This document shows, piece after piece, positions 1 to 8,037 of a stretch of DNA of 8,075 nucleotides; positions within the stretch are counted from its first letter, which is position 1, and the number at the start of each line of letters is the position of its first letter. Made by a program: the position numbers and the translations under genes. Source of the DNA: Oscillospiraceae bacterium (GTDB lineage: Bacteria; Bacillota; Clostridia; Saccharofermentanales; Saccharofermentanaceae); the NCBI GenBank assembly GCA_902795955.1, contig CADBNJ010000225.1:1-8075 (forward strand), written 5' to 3'. The notes below the pieces were generated by a model that was not told the DNA's origin, searched no databases, and was given only the letters and a program-made list of their open reading frames with translations.

Positions 1-9
1 GGCGAGCCA
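1..9 (+). tRNA. possible 3' end of an upstream tRNA (partial)
   Basis: The first nine bases end in GCCA, as the acceptor end of a tRNA with discriminator G and an encoded CCA would. Only three bases (AAC) separate it from the complete tRNA-Glu, a spacing typical of tandem tRNA clusters. Too little is visible to test an acceptor stem or name the isotype, so this is an inference from context only. Confidence 0.3.
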
Positions 10-12
10 AAC

Positions 13-87
13 GGCCCCATGGTCAAGCGGTTAAGACGGCGCCCTCTCACGGCGCAATCAGGGGTTCGAGTCCCCTTGGGGTCACCA
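13..87 (+). tRNA. tRNA-Glu, anticodon CTC, CCA encoded
   Basis: All arms of the cloverleaf can be drawn. The acceptor stem is GGCCCCA (13-19) with TGGGGTC (77-83), one G-T pair. The D-stem is GTC (22-24) with GAC (35-37) around a GG-containing loop. The anticodon stem is GCGCC (39-43) with GGCGC (51-55), closing the loop CTCTCAC (44-50) with anticodon CTC at 46-48, which reads GAG. The T-stem AGGGG/CCCCT closes the loop TTCGAGT. Discriminator A is followed by encoded CCA (85-87). The overall sequence resembles other bacterial tRNA-Glu genes. It appears to be the last member of a tRNA cluster, because an intrinsic terminator follows directly. Confidence 0.96.
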
Positions 88-91
88 ACAG

Positions 92-121
92 ATCTCCTGC
101 TCATCGGGCGGGAGATTTTTT
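92..121 (+). terminator. intrinsic terminator after tRNA-Glu
   Basis: A 9-bp stem, ATCTCCTGC (92-100) with GCGGGAGAT (108-116), has one T-G wobble and a 7-base loop, and runs directly into six T residues (116-121). This is a textbook rho-independent terminator starting four bases after the tRNA CCA. It ends only 15 bases before the uvrA start codon, so it also sits in any uvrA leader that would begin in or before the tRNA genes. Confidence 0.88.
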
Positions 122-136
122 ATTAACAGCGATATT

Positions 137-3118
137 ATGGACGATAACAGATATATTAAGATCAGAGGGGCCAGGGAGCATAATCTCAAGAATATCGATA
201 TTGATATTCCCCGTAATAAACTTGTCGTCATGACCGGTCTGTCAGGTTCGGGTAAGAGTTCGCTTGCTTTCGATACGATATACGCGGAGGGGCAGAGAAG
301 ATATGTGGAGTCACTGTCTTCATATGCCAGGATGTTCCTGGGGCAGCTCGAGAAGCCTGATGTTGACAGTATCGAAGGTCTGTCTCCTGCCATCTCCATT
401 GATCAGAAATCCACTGTTGCCAACCCGAGATCTACCGTCGGTACCGTTACCGAGATCCATGATTATTTCAGGCTTCTTTATGCCAGGGTCGGCAAGCAGT
501 ACTGCTGTGACTGCGGCAGCCCCATCGCGCCCCAGAGCATTGACCAGATAATCAATTCGATCACTTCATATCCCGAGGGGACCAGGCTTGTCATTTCCGC
601 ACCTGCAGTAAGGGGGAAGAAGGGAGAGTTCACTAAGCTCCTTGATGAATGGCGTAAGAAGGGCTTTGCACGTGTCAGGATCGACGGCGATACATTAGGA
701 CTTGATGAAGACATTAAGCTTGATAAGAATAAGAAGCACGAGATCGACGTCGTCATCGACAGGCTTGTATTACGACCTTCTAATCTCATGAGACTCAATG
801 ATTCGTGTGAGACCGCACTCGCCGTCGGCGACGGGCTTCTCAATATTGAATTTCAGGTTGAGAAGGAGAACGGTGAACGCGAGACATTCACAAAACTCTT
901 TTCTCAGAAGACTACTTGTCCAAATTGCGGAAGATCTTTCCATGAGATAAATACCAGGAGCTTCTCATTCAATAATGCTTATGGTGCATGTCAGAGGTGT
1001 TCGGGTATTGGAACACTTATTAATGTTGATCCTGAGCTTTGCGTACAAGATCCAAGTAAATCCATAAATGAAGGTGCGGTGAGAACTGCAGGATGGAATT
1101 TCGATGATCCGAAGAGCTGGGGAAGAAGCTTTATCGTAGCGCTGTCCGAGAAATACGGGTTCTCGCTGGATACGCCCTATAACGAGCTTGATAAGAAACA
1201 TCAGGACATAATCATGTACGGCAACAACGGGGAGAAGATGAAGATAGATACCTCTAACAGCGTATATTCCCGCGATAAGGATTATTATTCCGCCTGGGAA
1301 GGCGTTGTGCCCAGTGTGCTGAGACGATACAGGGAATCAGGCAGCGAGGAGATGCGGGCCAGCTACGAGAAGTACATGAGTATCGATGTCTGTCCGGACT
1401 GCGGAGGAGCCAGACTTAACAAAGAGAGCCTGGCCGTTAAGCTTGGCGGGATCAATATCAGTGAACTGTCTGATATGTCCGTTGTTAAGATGATAGAGTT
1501 CTTTAATGATCTTAAGCTGGACGGACGTGATCAGGAGATATCAGCGCCGATCCTTGCCGAGATCAAGGCAAGGCTGGGCTTCCTGTACAATGTCGGACTG
1601 GATTATATGACTCTGTCGCGCAGTGCATCAACGCTGTCAGGCGGGGAAGCGCAGAGAATACGTCTTGCCACGCAGATAGGTTCAGGACTGCAGGGAGTGC
1701 TGTATATTCTTGATGAACCGTCGATAGGACTGCATCAGCGTGATAACGAGAAGCTGATAAACACTCTTACTATGCTGAGAGATATGGGCAATTCGGTGAT
1801 TGTCGTAGAACACGATGAGGAGACCATGAGAGCAGCCGATCACCTTATTGATATCGGTCCTCTTGCAGGTCTTCACGGCGGTCAGGTTGTTGCTCAGGGG
1901 ACTGTGGACGATATCATCAGATGCAGGGAATCCGTTACAGGTCAGTATTTAAGCGGTAAGAAGTTCATACCCGTTCCGTCCAACAGACGTAAGCCCGGAG
2001 CAGATCATCTTCAGATCAAAGGCGCATGCATTAATAATCTTAAGAATATCGATGTTGATATTCCTCTGGGACTCTTCACATGCATAACCGGTGTGTCAGG
2101 TTCCGGCAAATCATCTCTTATCAATTCAACACTTGTTCCTTTCCTGTCTCACAAGCTTAACGGAGCAAGGAAACAGCGCATCAAGTGTGAATCGATCACG
2201 GGATATAGCAAGCTGGATAAGATAATCGTGATCGATCAGGCCCCAATAGGAAGAACTCCCAGGAGCAATCCTGCTACGTATATCGGGGTGTTTGATGATA
2301 TACGTAAGCTTTATGCGGCTACTCCCGATGCCAAGATGAGAGGGTATCAGGCCGGAAGATTCTCCTTTAACGTCAAGGGCGGAAGATGCGAAGCGTGCGG
2401 CGGAGACGGCGTCAACAAGATAGAGATGCATTTCCTGCCGGACATCTACGTCAAATGTGACGTCTGCAAAGGCAAGCGTTATAACCGCGAGACTTTATCC
2501 GTTACTTACGATGGCAAGACCATTTCCGACATTCTCGAAATGACAGTCGATGAGGCCTGCGAATTCTTCAAGAGCCAGCCGAAGATATTCAAGATGGTCA
2601 GAACACTCCAGGATGTAGGCCTCGGATATATCAAACTCGGTCAGCCTTCAACGACTCTGTCGGGAGGAGAAGCACAGAGGATCAAACTTGCCTCAGAATT
2701 GTCGAGAAAATCTACAGGGAAAACGTTATATATATTAGATGAACCCACCACGGGTCTTCATATTGCTGACGTTCACAAGCTGGTTGACATTTTGGAGCGT
2801 CTAACTCAAAATAAGAATACCGTTGTGGTCATCGAGCATAATCTCGATGTGATCAAGGTGGCTGATAACATAATAGATCTCGGCCCTGACAGCGGCGTCA
2901 GAGGCGGAGAAGTCATAGCGACAGGCACCCCTGAAGCTGTAAGTAAAGTTAAGGGTTCCTTTACGGGTCAATTCCTGAAGCCTGTACTTGCAGCGGCCAA
3001 AAAGAACGGGCAGTATGCCGATATCTCGGAATTCCTTGATACGGAGCGCCTGGAGGAAGAAGCTTTGGATATCATAACCGGTCCGAAGGTTCGCAGAAAG
3101 ATTAAAGAGGTAGATTAA
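137..3118 (+). CDS. uvrA: UvrA, excinuclease ABC subunit A
   Basis: UvrA is the dimeric ATPase that finds bulky DNA lesions and loads UvrB in nucleotide excision repair. The protein has both ABC modules. Module I: Walker A around G34-S42 (K40), a zinc module C261/C264/C285/C288, signature LSGGE 500-504, Walker B D526-E527. Module II: Walker A G652-S659 (K658), zinc finger C751/C754/C774/C777 (the DNA-contacting module), signature LSGGE 841-845, Walker B D868-E869. Further Cys pairs lie near residues 117-120 and at C419/C422. At 993 aa it is about 40-50 residues longer than most family members; the excess is a charged C-terminal tail after the second ATPase in place of the Gly-rich end of some UvrA proteins. 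The N-terminus aligns with the usual family start, so ATG 137 is favoured, yet no Shine-Dalgarno sequence lies at normal distance before it. No LexA-type SOS box is visible upstream. The 3' end carries the ribosome binding site of the next gene. Identity is certain; how it is expressed is not. Confidence 0.98.
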   Translation: MDDNRYIKIRGAREHNLKNIDIDIPRNKLVVMTGLSGSGKSSLAFDTIYAEGQRRYVESLSSYARMFLGQLEKPDVDSIEGLSPAISIDQKSTVANPRSTVGTVTEIHDYFRLLYARVGKQYCCDCGSPIAPQSIDQIINSITSYPEGTRLVISAPAVRGKKGEFTKLLDEWRKKGFARVRIDGDTLGLDEDIKLDKNKKHEIDVVIDRLVLRPSNLMRLNDSCETALAVGDGLLNIEFQVEKENGERETFTKLFSQKTTCPNCGRSFHEINTRSFSFNNAYGACQRCSGIGTLINVDPELCVQDPSKSINEGAVRTAGWNFDDPKSWGRSFIVALSEKYGFSLDTPYNELDKKHQDIIMYGNNGEKMKIDTSNSVYSRDKDYYSAWEGVVPSVLRRYRESGSEEMRASYEKYMSIDVCPDCGGARLNKESLAVKLGGINISELSDMSVVKMIEFFNDLKLDGRDQEISAPILAEIKARLGFLYNVGLDYMTLSRSASTLSGGEAQRIRLATQIGSGLQGVLYILDEPSIGLHQRDNEKLINTLTMLRDMGNSVIVVEHDEETMRAADHLIDIGPLAGLHGGQVVAQGTVDDIIRCRESVTGQYLSGKKFIPVPSNRRKPGADHLQIKGACINNLKNIDVDIPLGLFTCITGVSGSGKSSLINSTLVPFLSHKLNGARKQRIKCESITGYSKLDKIIVIDQAPIGRTPRSNPATYIGVFDDIRKLYAATPDAKMRGYQAGRFSFNVKGGRCEACGGDGVNKIEMHFLPDIYVKCDVCKGKRYNRETLSVTYDGKTISDILEMTVDEACEFFKSQPKIFKMVRTLQDVGLGYIKLGQPSTTLSGGEAQRIKLASELSRKSTGKTLYILDEPTTGLHIADVHKLVDILERLTQNKNTVVVIEHNLDVIKVADNIIDLGPDSGVRGGEVIATGTPEAVSKVKGSFTGQFLKPVLAAAKKNGQYADISEFLDTERLEEEALDIITGPKVRRKIKEVD
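3104..3110 (+). promoter_or_regulatory. ribosome binding site of the Clp gene, inside uvrA
   Basis: AAAGAGG lies within the last codons of uvrA, with 11 bases to the ATG at 3122. The spacing is slightly long but usable. Ribosomes finishing uvrA at 3118 pass over this site and end 3 bases from the next start, which favours translational coupling of the two genes. Confidence 0.65.
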
Positions 3119-3121
3119 TAT

Positions 3122-5584
3122 ATGGCATTATGCAGCATGTGTAAGGAAAGACACGCAATAGTCTTTACCACAAGATATGAGAACGGCAAGCGGATCGATG
3201 AGGGCTTCTGCGTGAAGTGCGCTTACAAAGCAAGGATCAGCGGCATCGCCGATATGTTCAGAGACGCAGGGATTGACGAGAATAACATAGATGAATTGTC
3301 AGACAAGATTGAGGAGACTATGGGATCTGCGGATTTCTCCGATCCCACTTCATTGCTGTCCGGACTTATGAACGGTGGTAGTCTTGATGCACCTTATGAT
3401 TTCGATGAGGATAATACAAATGTCGGCGTTGCTGACGAGACCGTTGACGGCCCTGATGAAGGCCCTGCCAAGAACAGCAATCCTCTCGGGAATATCTTCA
3501 ACAGGATGTTCGGCATGGGAGGTCCCAAATCACCTGATGAGGAGGCTGATCCCAAGGGAGTTAATTCAAAGAAAGACAAGAAACGCAATAATTCACGCAT
3601 GAAGTATCTGAACGAATTTGGTACCAATCTTACGGAGCGTGCTGCTCAGGGTAAGATAGACAGGATCATCGGCAGGGATGTCGAGATCGACAGATGCATT
3701 CAGATCCTTAACAGGAGAACGAAGAATAATCCCGTTCTCATCGGTGCCCCCGGTGTCGGTAAGACTGCCGTTGCCCAGGGACTTGCAAATAAGATAGTCG
3801 AAGGGTCAGTTCCTGAGAAGCTCCTTAACATGCAGGTTTGGCAGCTTGATCTTCCCGCAATGGTTGCGGGCACACAGTTCAGAGGCCAGTTCGAAGCCCG
3901 TATCAAAGGTGTTATCAACGAGGCGATCAAGGCTGAGAACATTATACTTGTCATAGATGAACTTCATACCATAGTCGGTGCGGGTGATGCAGAAGGTTCT
4001 ACCAATGCAGGTAATATCCTGAAGCCGGCACTGGCAAGGGGAGAACTGAGGATCCTCGGTTCTACAACTACAGGCGAGTACAAGAAGATCGAGAAGGATT
4101 CCGCTCTTGAGAGAAGGTTCCAGAAGGTCATGCTTGACGAGCCTTCACCCGAGGAGGCGTTTGAGATACTTAAGGGAATCAAGGATTATTATGAGAAGCA
4201 TCATAATGTATCGTATTCCGATGAGGTCCTGAAGTTTGCCGTTACGGCTTCCAAACGTTACATAACCGACAGATTCCTTCCGGATAAAGCGATCGACCTT
4301 ATTGATGAAGCCGGTTCAAGGGCAAATCTCAATAATGTTAAGCTTGTAAAGCTTGCCAATACCCGCAAGGCACTTGATGAGGCTCTTGAGGAATATAAAG
4401 AGAACGTTGAGAAAGTCAATGACGTTGAAGACTCCGAGAGAGATGCAATGTATGAGAAGGTTGCTGAACTTAAAGCAACCGTTGATAAGCTCCAGAAGGA
4501 ATATGATGCGCTGAACAGCGAGATCGCGCCTGATCCCATCCAGATCGAGGATATTGCCAGAGTCGTTGAGATGTGGACCGGAATTCCGGTTAAGTCCATC
4601 TCGGAGAGCGAGACGGATAAGCTCATGCACCTTGAAGAGAGACTACATGAGCGTGTCATCGGCCAGGATAAGGCTGTTACGGCAGTTGCGAAGGCAGTAA
4701 GGCGTACAAGATCAGGCTTTACAAAAAAACATAAGCCGTCGTCGTTCATATTTGTCGGTCCTACGGGCGTAGGTAAGACGGAGCTGGTTAAGGCATTGGC
4801 AGAAGTCCTGTTCGATACTGAGGACGCTCTTATAAGGATAGATATGTCCGAGTATATGGAGCCTCATTCGATCAGCAAGCTCATCGGATCTCCGCCGGGA
4901 TATGTCGGCCACGAAGATTCGGGACAGCTTACCGAGCAGGTAAGAAGGAAGCCTTATTGCGTAATCCTCTTCGATGAGATCGAGAAAGCACATCATGATG
5001 TGTTCAATCTCCTTCTCCAGCTTCTTGACGAAGGCCGCCTTACAGACAGCCACGGTATTCACGTCAACTTTGAGAATACCATCATCGTAATGACTTCAAA
5101 TGCCGGAAGCACATCCAAGGCTCCAACCATAGGATTCAACTCAGGATCCCAGGAAGCTCTTGAGGCGCATGTTGATTCTGCTCTCAAGGAGACATTCAGG
5201 CCGGAGTTCCTTAACAGGGTTGATGATACGATCATATTTACCGAATTGTCTACTGCAGAGATACGTAAGATCGCCGATATCATGATGAAGGAAGTTTATG
5301 CTTCTCTGAGAGATAAGGGAATCGAAGCATCAATGACTGACGCCTGCGGCGACAGACTTGCTGAGATCGGTTACGATAAGAAGTTTGGTGCAAGACCTCT
5401 CAGGAGAGCTATAAGAACGAATATAGAGGACAGATTATCTGATATGTTCCTTGACGGAAGCCTTGATAAGGTTGCCAAGATCAGCATAGATTACCGTGAC
5501 GGTGAATTCGTTTTTGACATTATCCGCAACGATGTGTCCATCGTTCCTCCGGTAGCAAAGGAGAGGAAGAGGAAGTCTACCTGA
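3122..5584 (+). CDS. clpC: ClpC/ClpE-class AAA+ unfoldase with N-terminal zinc finger
   Basis: An HSP100/Clp ATPase that unfolds substrates and feeds them to a partner protease, most likely ClpP. The order seen is: a four-Cys zinc finger C4-X2-C7-X22-C30-X2-C33, a flexible acidic then Lys-rich linker (about 41-158), AAA-1 with Walker A G208-T215 and Walker B D279-E280 plus arginines 331/332, a coiled-coil middle segment (about 410-475), and AAA-2 with Walker A G546-T553, Walker B D618-E619 and sensor-2 GAR 756-758. The tripeptide I670-G671-F672 sits where ClpP-docking loops carry [IVL]GF, which supports ClpP partnership. The double Clp_N repeat of classical ClpC is absent. The zinc finger has the spacing known from ClpE and resembles McsA, while AAA-2 and the C-terminus read more like ClpC, so clpE is an equally defensible name. 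It starts 3 bases after uvrA and ends before a strong terminator. No mcsA, mcsB or ctsR gene is adjacent in this window. Confidence 0.93.
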   Translation: MALCSMCKERHAIVFTTRYENGKRIDEGFCVKCAYKARISGIADMFRDAGIDENNIDELSDKIEETMGSADFSDPTSLLSGLMNGGSLDAPYDFDEDNTNVGVADETVDGPDEGPAKNSNPLGNIFNRMFGMGGPKSPDEEADPKGVNSKKDKKRNNSRMKYLNEFGTNLTERAAQGKIDRIIGRDVEIDRCIQILNRRTKNNPVLIGAPGVGKTAVAQGLANKIVEGSVPEKLLNMQVWQLDLPAMVAGTQFRGQFEARIKGVINEAIKAENIILVIDELHTIVGAGDAEGSTNAGNILKPALARGELRILGSTTTGEYKKIEKDSALERRFQKVMLDEPSPEEAFEILKGIKDYYEKHHNVSYSDEVLKFAVTASKRYITDRFLPDKAIDLIDEAGSRANLNNVKLVKLANTRKALDEALEEYKENVEKVNDVEDSERDAMYEKVAELKATVDKLQKEYDALNSEIAPDPIQIEDIARVVEMWTGIPVKSISESETDKLMHLEERLHERVIGQDKAVTAVAKAVRRTRSGFTKKHKPSSFIFVGPTGVGKTELVKALAEVLFDTEDALIRIDMSEYMEPHSISKLIGSPPGYVGHEDSGQLTEQVRRKPYCVILFDEIEKAHHDVFNLLLQLLDEGRLTDSHGIHVNFENTIIVMTSNAGSTSKAPTIGFNSGSQEALEAHVDSALKETFRPEFLNRVDDTIIFTELSTAEIRKIADIMMKEVYASLRDKGIEASMTDACGDRLAEIGYDKKFGARPLRRAIRTNIEDRLSDMFLDGSLDKVAKISIDYRDGEFVFDIIRNDVSIVPPVAKERKRKST

Positions 5585-5607
5585 GCAGTTTTTATTTCCG
5601 GTATTAT

Positions 5608-5643
5608 GCCCCGAAGTTTTTTTGCTTCGGGGCTTTGTTTTTT
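5608..5643 (+). terminator. intrinsic terminator closing the uvrA-clp unit
   Basis: A perfect 9-bp GC-rich stem, GCCCCGAAG (5608-5616) with CTTCGGGGC (5625-5633), encloses an 8-base T-rich loop and is followed by a T-rich tract to 5643 broken by one G. It begins 23 bases after the Clp stop codon. It separates the uvrA-clp transcript from the epimerase gene, which therefore needs its own promoter or read-through. Confidence 0.93.
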
Positions 5644-5675
5644 GATAAAATATACTTGTGACCTTTGGGTATAAC
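5642..5675 (+). promoter_or_regulatory. candidate promoter region for the epimerase gene
   Basis: The AT-rich stretch after the terminator holds several -10-like hexamers: TAAAAT (5646-5651), TATACT (5651-5656) and TATAAC (5670-5675). A TTGATA at 5642 resembles a -35 element but is 22 bases from TATAAC, which is too far for a standard sigma-70-type promoter; TTGCTT at 5622 is 18 bases from TAAAAT but matches the -35 consensus poorly. A promoter is expected here because of the terminator upstream and the separate ribosome binding site downstream, but the exact elements cannot be fixed. Confidence 0.3.
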
Positions 5676-5684
5676 GTAAGCTGC

Positions 5685-5689
5685 GGAGG
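5685..5689 (+). promoter_or_regulatory. ribosome binding site that sets the epimerase start
   Basis: GGAGG lies 7 bases before ATG 5697, an ideal spacing. It rules in favour of this ATG over the in-frame GTG at 5658, whose first 13 codons overlap this site and would precede the conserved Rossmann strand with unrelated residues. Confidence 0.88.
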
Positions 5690-5696
5690 TAATCTT

Positions 5697-6560
5697 ATGA
5701 AGATTCTCGTTATTGGCGGAACCAGGTTTTTCGGACGTCCCATGGTCAGGGATCTGCTGTTTGCAGGTCACGAAGTGACGGTGGCAACAAGAGGCCGCAT
5801 GACTGTTCCGTACAAAGGGGACCTCAGATCAGTTATCGTGGACAGAACTGATTCTGAAGCGGTGGCATCAGCATTTAAGTATGAACATTTCGATGTGATA
5901 ATAGATAAGGTGGCGTACGCTTCCAACGATGTGAGATCTGTTGCAGATAATGTGGATTTTGACAGATATGTAATGATGTCGTCCTGCGCCGTATACGGAA
6001 AGGTTCATGCCAATATCACCGAGGACGAGTTCGATGCCTCGGATTACGAACTCAAATGGATCGACAGACCTCAGGATTATGCTGAAGGTAAGAGGCAGGC
6101 GGAGTGTGCTGCGATTAAGCTCATGGATCCGGCATGTTGTACTTTTGTAAGATACCCGGTCGTTACAGGGGAACATGATTATACCGGCCGTTTGCTGTTC
6201 TATGTTGATCACATTATAAACGGGAAGCCGATGTATGTTGACAATCTTGATTCACAGATACCGTTCCTGCATGAGAGGGAGGCGGGTAGCTTTATTGCGC
6301 ACATTGCTCCGCTTAACATTTCAGGTGCGGTCAACGGGAGCTCCAAGGGGACGATATCGCCGCGCGAGATCATCAATTACGTGGAACATAAGACAGGCCG
6401 CAAATCAGTCCTTACTGATGAGGGCGATCAGGCACCGTATAACGGGATAATGGGAACCCAGTCCTTTGATACGCTCAAAGCAGAGGAGACGGGATTTGTG
6501 TTCTCCAATGTTCATGACTGGATATATAATCTCCTTGATTTCCTGTGTTACGATGAATAA
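5697..6560 (+). CDS. NAD(P)-dependent epimerase/dehydratase family protein (atypical extended SDR)
   Basis: A 287-residue protein that opens directly with a Rossmann fold: MKILVIGGTRFFG, with the nucleotide-binding glycines G7, G8 and G13. The short-chain dehydrogenase/reductase active site is present: Y128-A-E-G-K132 matches YxxxK, and a Ser-rich SSCAVYG segment (95-101) sits where the catalytic Ser/Thr strand of extended SDRs lies. The GGTRF opening is seen in the atypical branch that includes CSP41-like and bacterial sugar-nucleotide epimerase-like proteins. The family acts on nucleotide sugars or related substrates in the cytoplasm, but the substrate cannot be told from sequence, and no sugar pathway genes are nearby. 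No signal peptide or membrane segment is seen. It stands alone between a terminator and an IS. No intrinsic terminator follows it in the 61 bases before the IS, so its transcript may run antisense into the transposase gene. Confidence 0.85.
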   Translation: MKILVIGGTRFFGRPMVRDLLFAGHEVTVATRGRMTVPYKGDLRSVIVDRTDSEAVASAFKYEHFDVIIDKVAYASNDVRSVADNVDFDRYVMMSSCAVYGKVHANITEDEFDASDYELKWIDRPQDYAEGKRQAECAAIKLMDPACCTFVRYPVVTGEHDYTGRLLFYVDHIINGKPMYVDNLDSQIPFLHEREAGSFIAHIAPLNISGAVNGSSKGTISPREIINYVEHKTGRKSVLTDEGDQAPYNGIMGTQSFDTLKAEETGFVFSNVHDWIYNLLDFLCYDE

Positions 6561-6621
6561 CGCTCATGATCGCTTGCTATAGGCTGACACAATTTGTTTA
6601 CAATTATTCTTAATAAGAAAA

Positions 6622-6647
6622 GGTTCTTCACGTTTTCCTTGGGATTA
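6622..6647 (+). repeat. left terminal inverted repeat of the IS (transposase 3' end)
   Basis: Starting at GGTTCTTCACG, this end matches the other terminus at 20 of 26 positions when that end is read on the minus strand: positions 1-11, 17-23, 25 and 26 agree and a block at 12-16 differs. It contains the transposase stop codon (6628-6630) and the last codons of the gene. Confidence 0.87.
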
Positions 6648-7980
6648 GCATAAAGTTATGCGGCATTGAAATGTAACGCACAAGAATAAAGAAGTAGTCA
6701 TCGTTGCGGTAACCATAACCAACACGTTTGGCTACTTTTATCTTATTGTTAAGACCTTCCAGTTTGCCGGTACTTATAGGATAAGCAGCATGAGCGATCA
6801 GACCTTCAAGACGTTTCTCCTTAAGTTCGGCAAAGTGAACTAATGCCTCTATGCCGCTTTCTTTTGCTGCTTCAAACCAGGCCATCCATCCGTTTCTTGC
6901 TTCTTCAGGATCTCTAAGTTCAAAGAGCCTGCACATCTCTTCCTTCATTGCGTAGCAGACAGCAAGATCGTTATGTTCTTCAAGGATTGTATCTAGGGCA
7001 GTCTTTTTGCTATCAGAAAGGTTCTCGCTATTGGTAAGGATGGACCACCGTGAGTTCTTAAGGGTGCTGTACATCTTTTGTTCTTCTCTGTATTCTGCCT
7101 TCAGGTGCCGTCTTATTTCAGGATCAGTTTCTTCGGAACGAATCTCTTTTATATCCTGAGCTGCTTCCTTGTGTTTCCGGGCTTCATTCAGCCTTACAAC
7201 ACCAAGGACTTCTTTCCCGAATTGCGCCTGCATATGGTATCTGTCGTATACGATGTCTACTTCCGGCATATATTCCTCCACGAGCTTGTTATAAGATGCA
7301 TTCATATCCATAGCGAAGGCCCTGACATTATTGAGATAGTCCATATCGTATTCAAGGAAGAACTTCCTGAAATCTTCTGTCGCTCTGCCTTTTCCGACCC
7401 AGAGAACTTCCCCTGTCTCAAGATCCATTACACAGGTTGCGTAGGTATGTCCTTTGTGTATGGCGAATTCATCTACTGCAAGATACGTTGGCTTGTAACC
7501 TTGTTCTTTCAGCAATTTAACTCTCGTCTCCAATGCGTCTTCCATAACATGAGTGTGTAGCTTGCGAATAGTATCCCAATGGATTCCCGTATATTGGGAT
7601 ACCGAACTGATCGACAGCCCTAATGAAAGAAGTCCTCTTATGGCGTTTGCTGCTCTGAGTGTTACTCTGGCATTAGGATCTTTGAATCCTATATCTTCCG
7701 AGAATACACGATTACAGTCACGGCATTTATATCGGTGATACCATACTGCGATAAACTGCTTTATACCGATCCATATCGGAAGATCCTTCAGTATTGTTGT
7801 GTTATTGTCGTGGACCTCGATGCTATCGCTTCCGCAATATCTACAGAACACGTCGTCCGGCCGTTGCTTACTGTGAAAACTAAACGTTAATTCTCTCTTG
7901 GCCTCATTGTATTCATATTCTGTACAATTAAACTGTTGGCAAGACAGACAAATCTTTGTATTATTCTTATTGAGGAGCAT
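6628..7980 (-). CDS. ISL3-family transposase
   Basis: A 450-aa DDE transposase that cuts and joins the IS ends. The N-terminus holds the ISL3 zinc ribbon C46-X2-C49 and C86-X2-C89, with an extra C11-X2-C14 pair before it. A helix-turn-helix-like stretch (about 110-140) follows. The catalytic core shows D170 in a LAVDEFAIHKG block, D225 in an AMDMNASY block, a further conserved Asp at D246 (VYDRYHM), and E408 in TGKLEGLNNKIK near the C-terminus; I assign the DDE triad to D170, one of D225/D246, and E408 from family knowledge. A long charged helical insertion lies between the second Asp and the Glu. Length is in the normal range of the family and no frameshift or internal stop is present. ATG 7980 has a good ribosome binding site 8 bases upstream. 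The stop codon and last residues lie within the left terminal repeat. It is convergent with the epimerase gene. Confidence 0.95.
   Translation of the reverse strand: MLLNKNNTKICLSCQQFNCTEYEYNEAKRELTFSFHSKQRPDDVFCRYCGSDSIEVHDNNTTILKDLPIWIGIKQFIAVWYHRYKCRDCNRVFSEDIGFKDPNARVTLRAANAIRGLLSLGLSISSVSQYTGIHWDTIRKLHTHVMEDALETRVKLLKEQGYKPTYLAVDEFAIHKGHTYATCVMDLETGEVLWVGKGRATEDFRKFFLEYDMDYLNNVRAFAMDMNASYNKLVEEYMPEVDIVYDRYHMQAQFGKEVLGVVRLNEARKHKEAAQDIKEIRSEETDPEIRRHLKAEYREEQKMYSTLKNSRWSILTNSENLSDSKKTALDTILEEHNDLAVCYAMKEEMCRLFELRDPEEARNGWMAWFEAAKESGIEALVHFAELKEKRLEGLIAHAAYPISTGKLEGLNNKIKVAKRVGYGYRNDDYFFILVRYISMPHNFMLIPRKT
7571..7602. repeat. 10-bp perfect inverted repeat inside the transposase gene
   Basis: GTATCCCAAT (7571-7580) and ATTGGGATAC (7593-7602) are perfect reverse complements around a 12-base spacer. 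They fall in the codons of the helix-turn-helix-like segment (about residues 127-137), and either strand could form a hairpin as RNA. Whether it has a role or is a coincidence of coding sequence cannot be decided from one copy. Confidence 0.6.
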
Positions 7981-8037
7981 ATTTCTTATCCTTTCAGTTT
8001 TTGTCTGGTAACTAAACTTTAGGATTTATATGCTCCT
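7973..8037 (-). promoter_or_regulatory. inverted repeats that could occlude the transposase start in read-through RNA
   Basis: Read on the minus strand, AGGAGCATAT (8037-8028) is a perfect reverse complement of ATATGCTCCT (7982-7973), which contains the transposase ATG. A second pair, ATCCT (8025-8021) with AGGAT (7992-7988), covers the Shine-Dalgarno sequence. Together they would form a stem with a 2-by-5 internal loop burying both the ribosome binding site and the start codon. Both upstream arms lie inside the promoter, so an RNA starting from the IS promoter would lack them. Confidence 0.6.
7989..7995 (-). promoter_or_regulatory. ribosome binding site of the transposase
   Basis: On the minus strand the sequence GAAAGGA has its AAGGA core 8 bases before ATG 7980. 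This supports the chosen start. The core overlaps one arm of the inverted repeat pair that could block initiation. Confidence 0.75.

Noticed and set aside
88..136. LexA (SOS) or CtsR operator before uvrA
   Set aside because: No CGAAC-N-GTTCG-like palindrome or tandem GGTCAAA repeat is present; a GGTCAA at 21-26 is part of the tRNA D-arm.
4258..4749. Minus-strand open frame of 163 codons opposite the Clp gene
   Set aside because: It is Ser/Leu-rich shadow sequence antisense to a well-supported AAA+ gene, with no recognisable motif.
5658..5696. In-frame GTG start extending the epimerase by 13 residues
   Set aside because: The GGAGG at 5685 is ideally placed for ATG 5697, and the extra residues precede a canonical Rossmann start.
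6580..6615. Possible promoter between the epimerase and the IS
   Set aside because: CTGACA resembles a -35 element but no good -10 follows at 16-18 bases.
6648..6661. Palindrome GCATAAAGTTATGC near the left IS end
   Set aside because: The 2-base centre cannot form a stable RNA hairpin, and it lies in transposase codons; a protein-binding role is possible but unsupported.
7078..7560. Plus-strand open frame of 160 codons opposite the transposase
   Set aside because: It is antisense to the transposase catalytic core; the intact transposase motifs explain the open frame.
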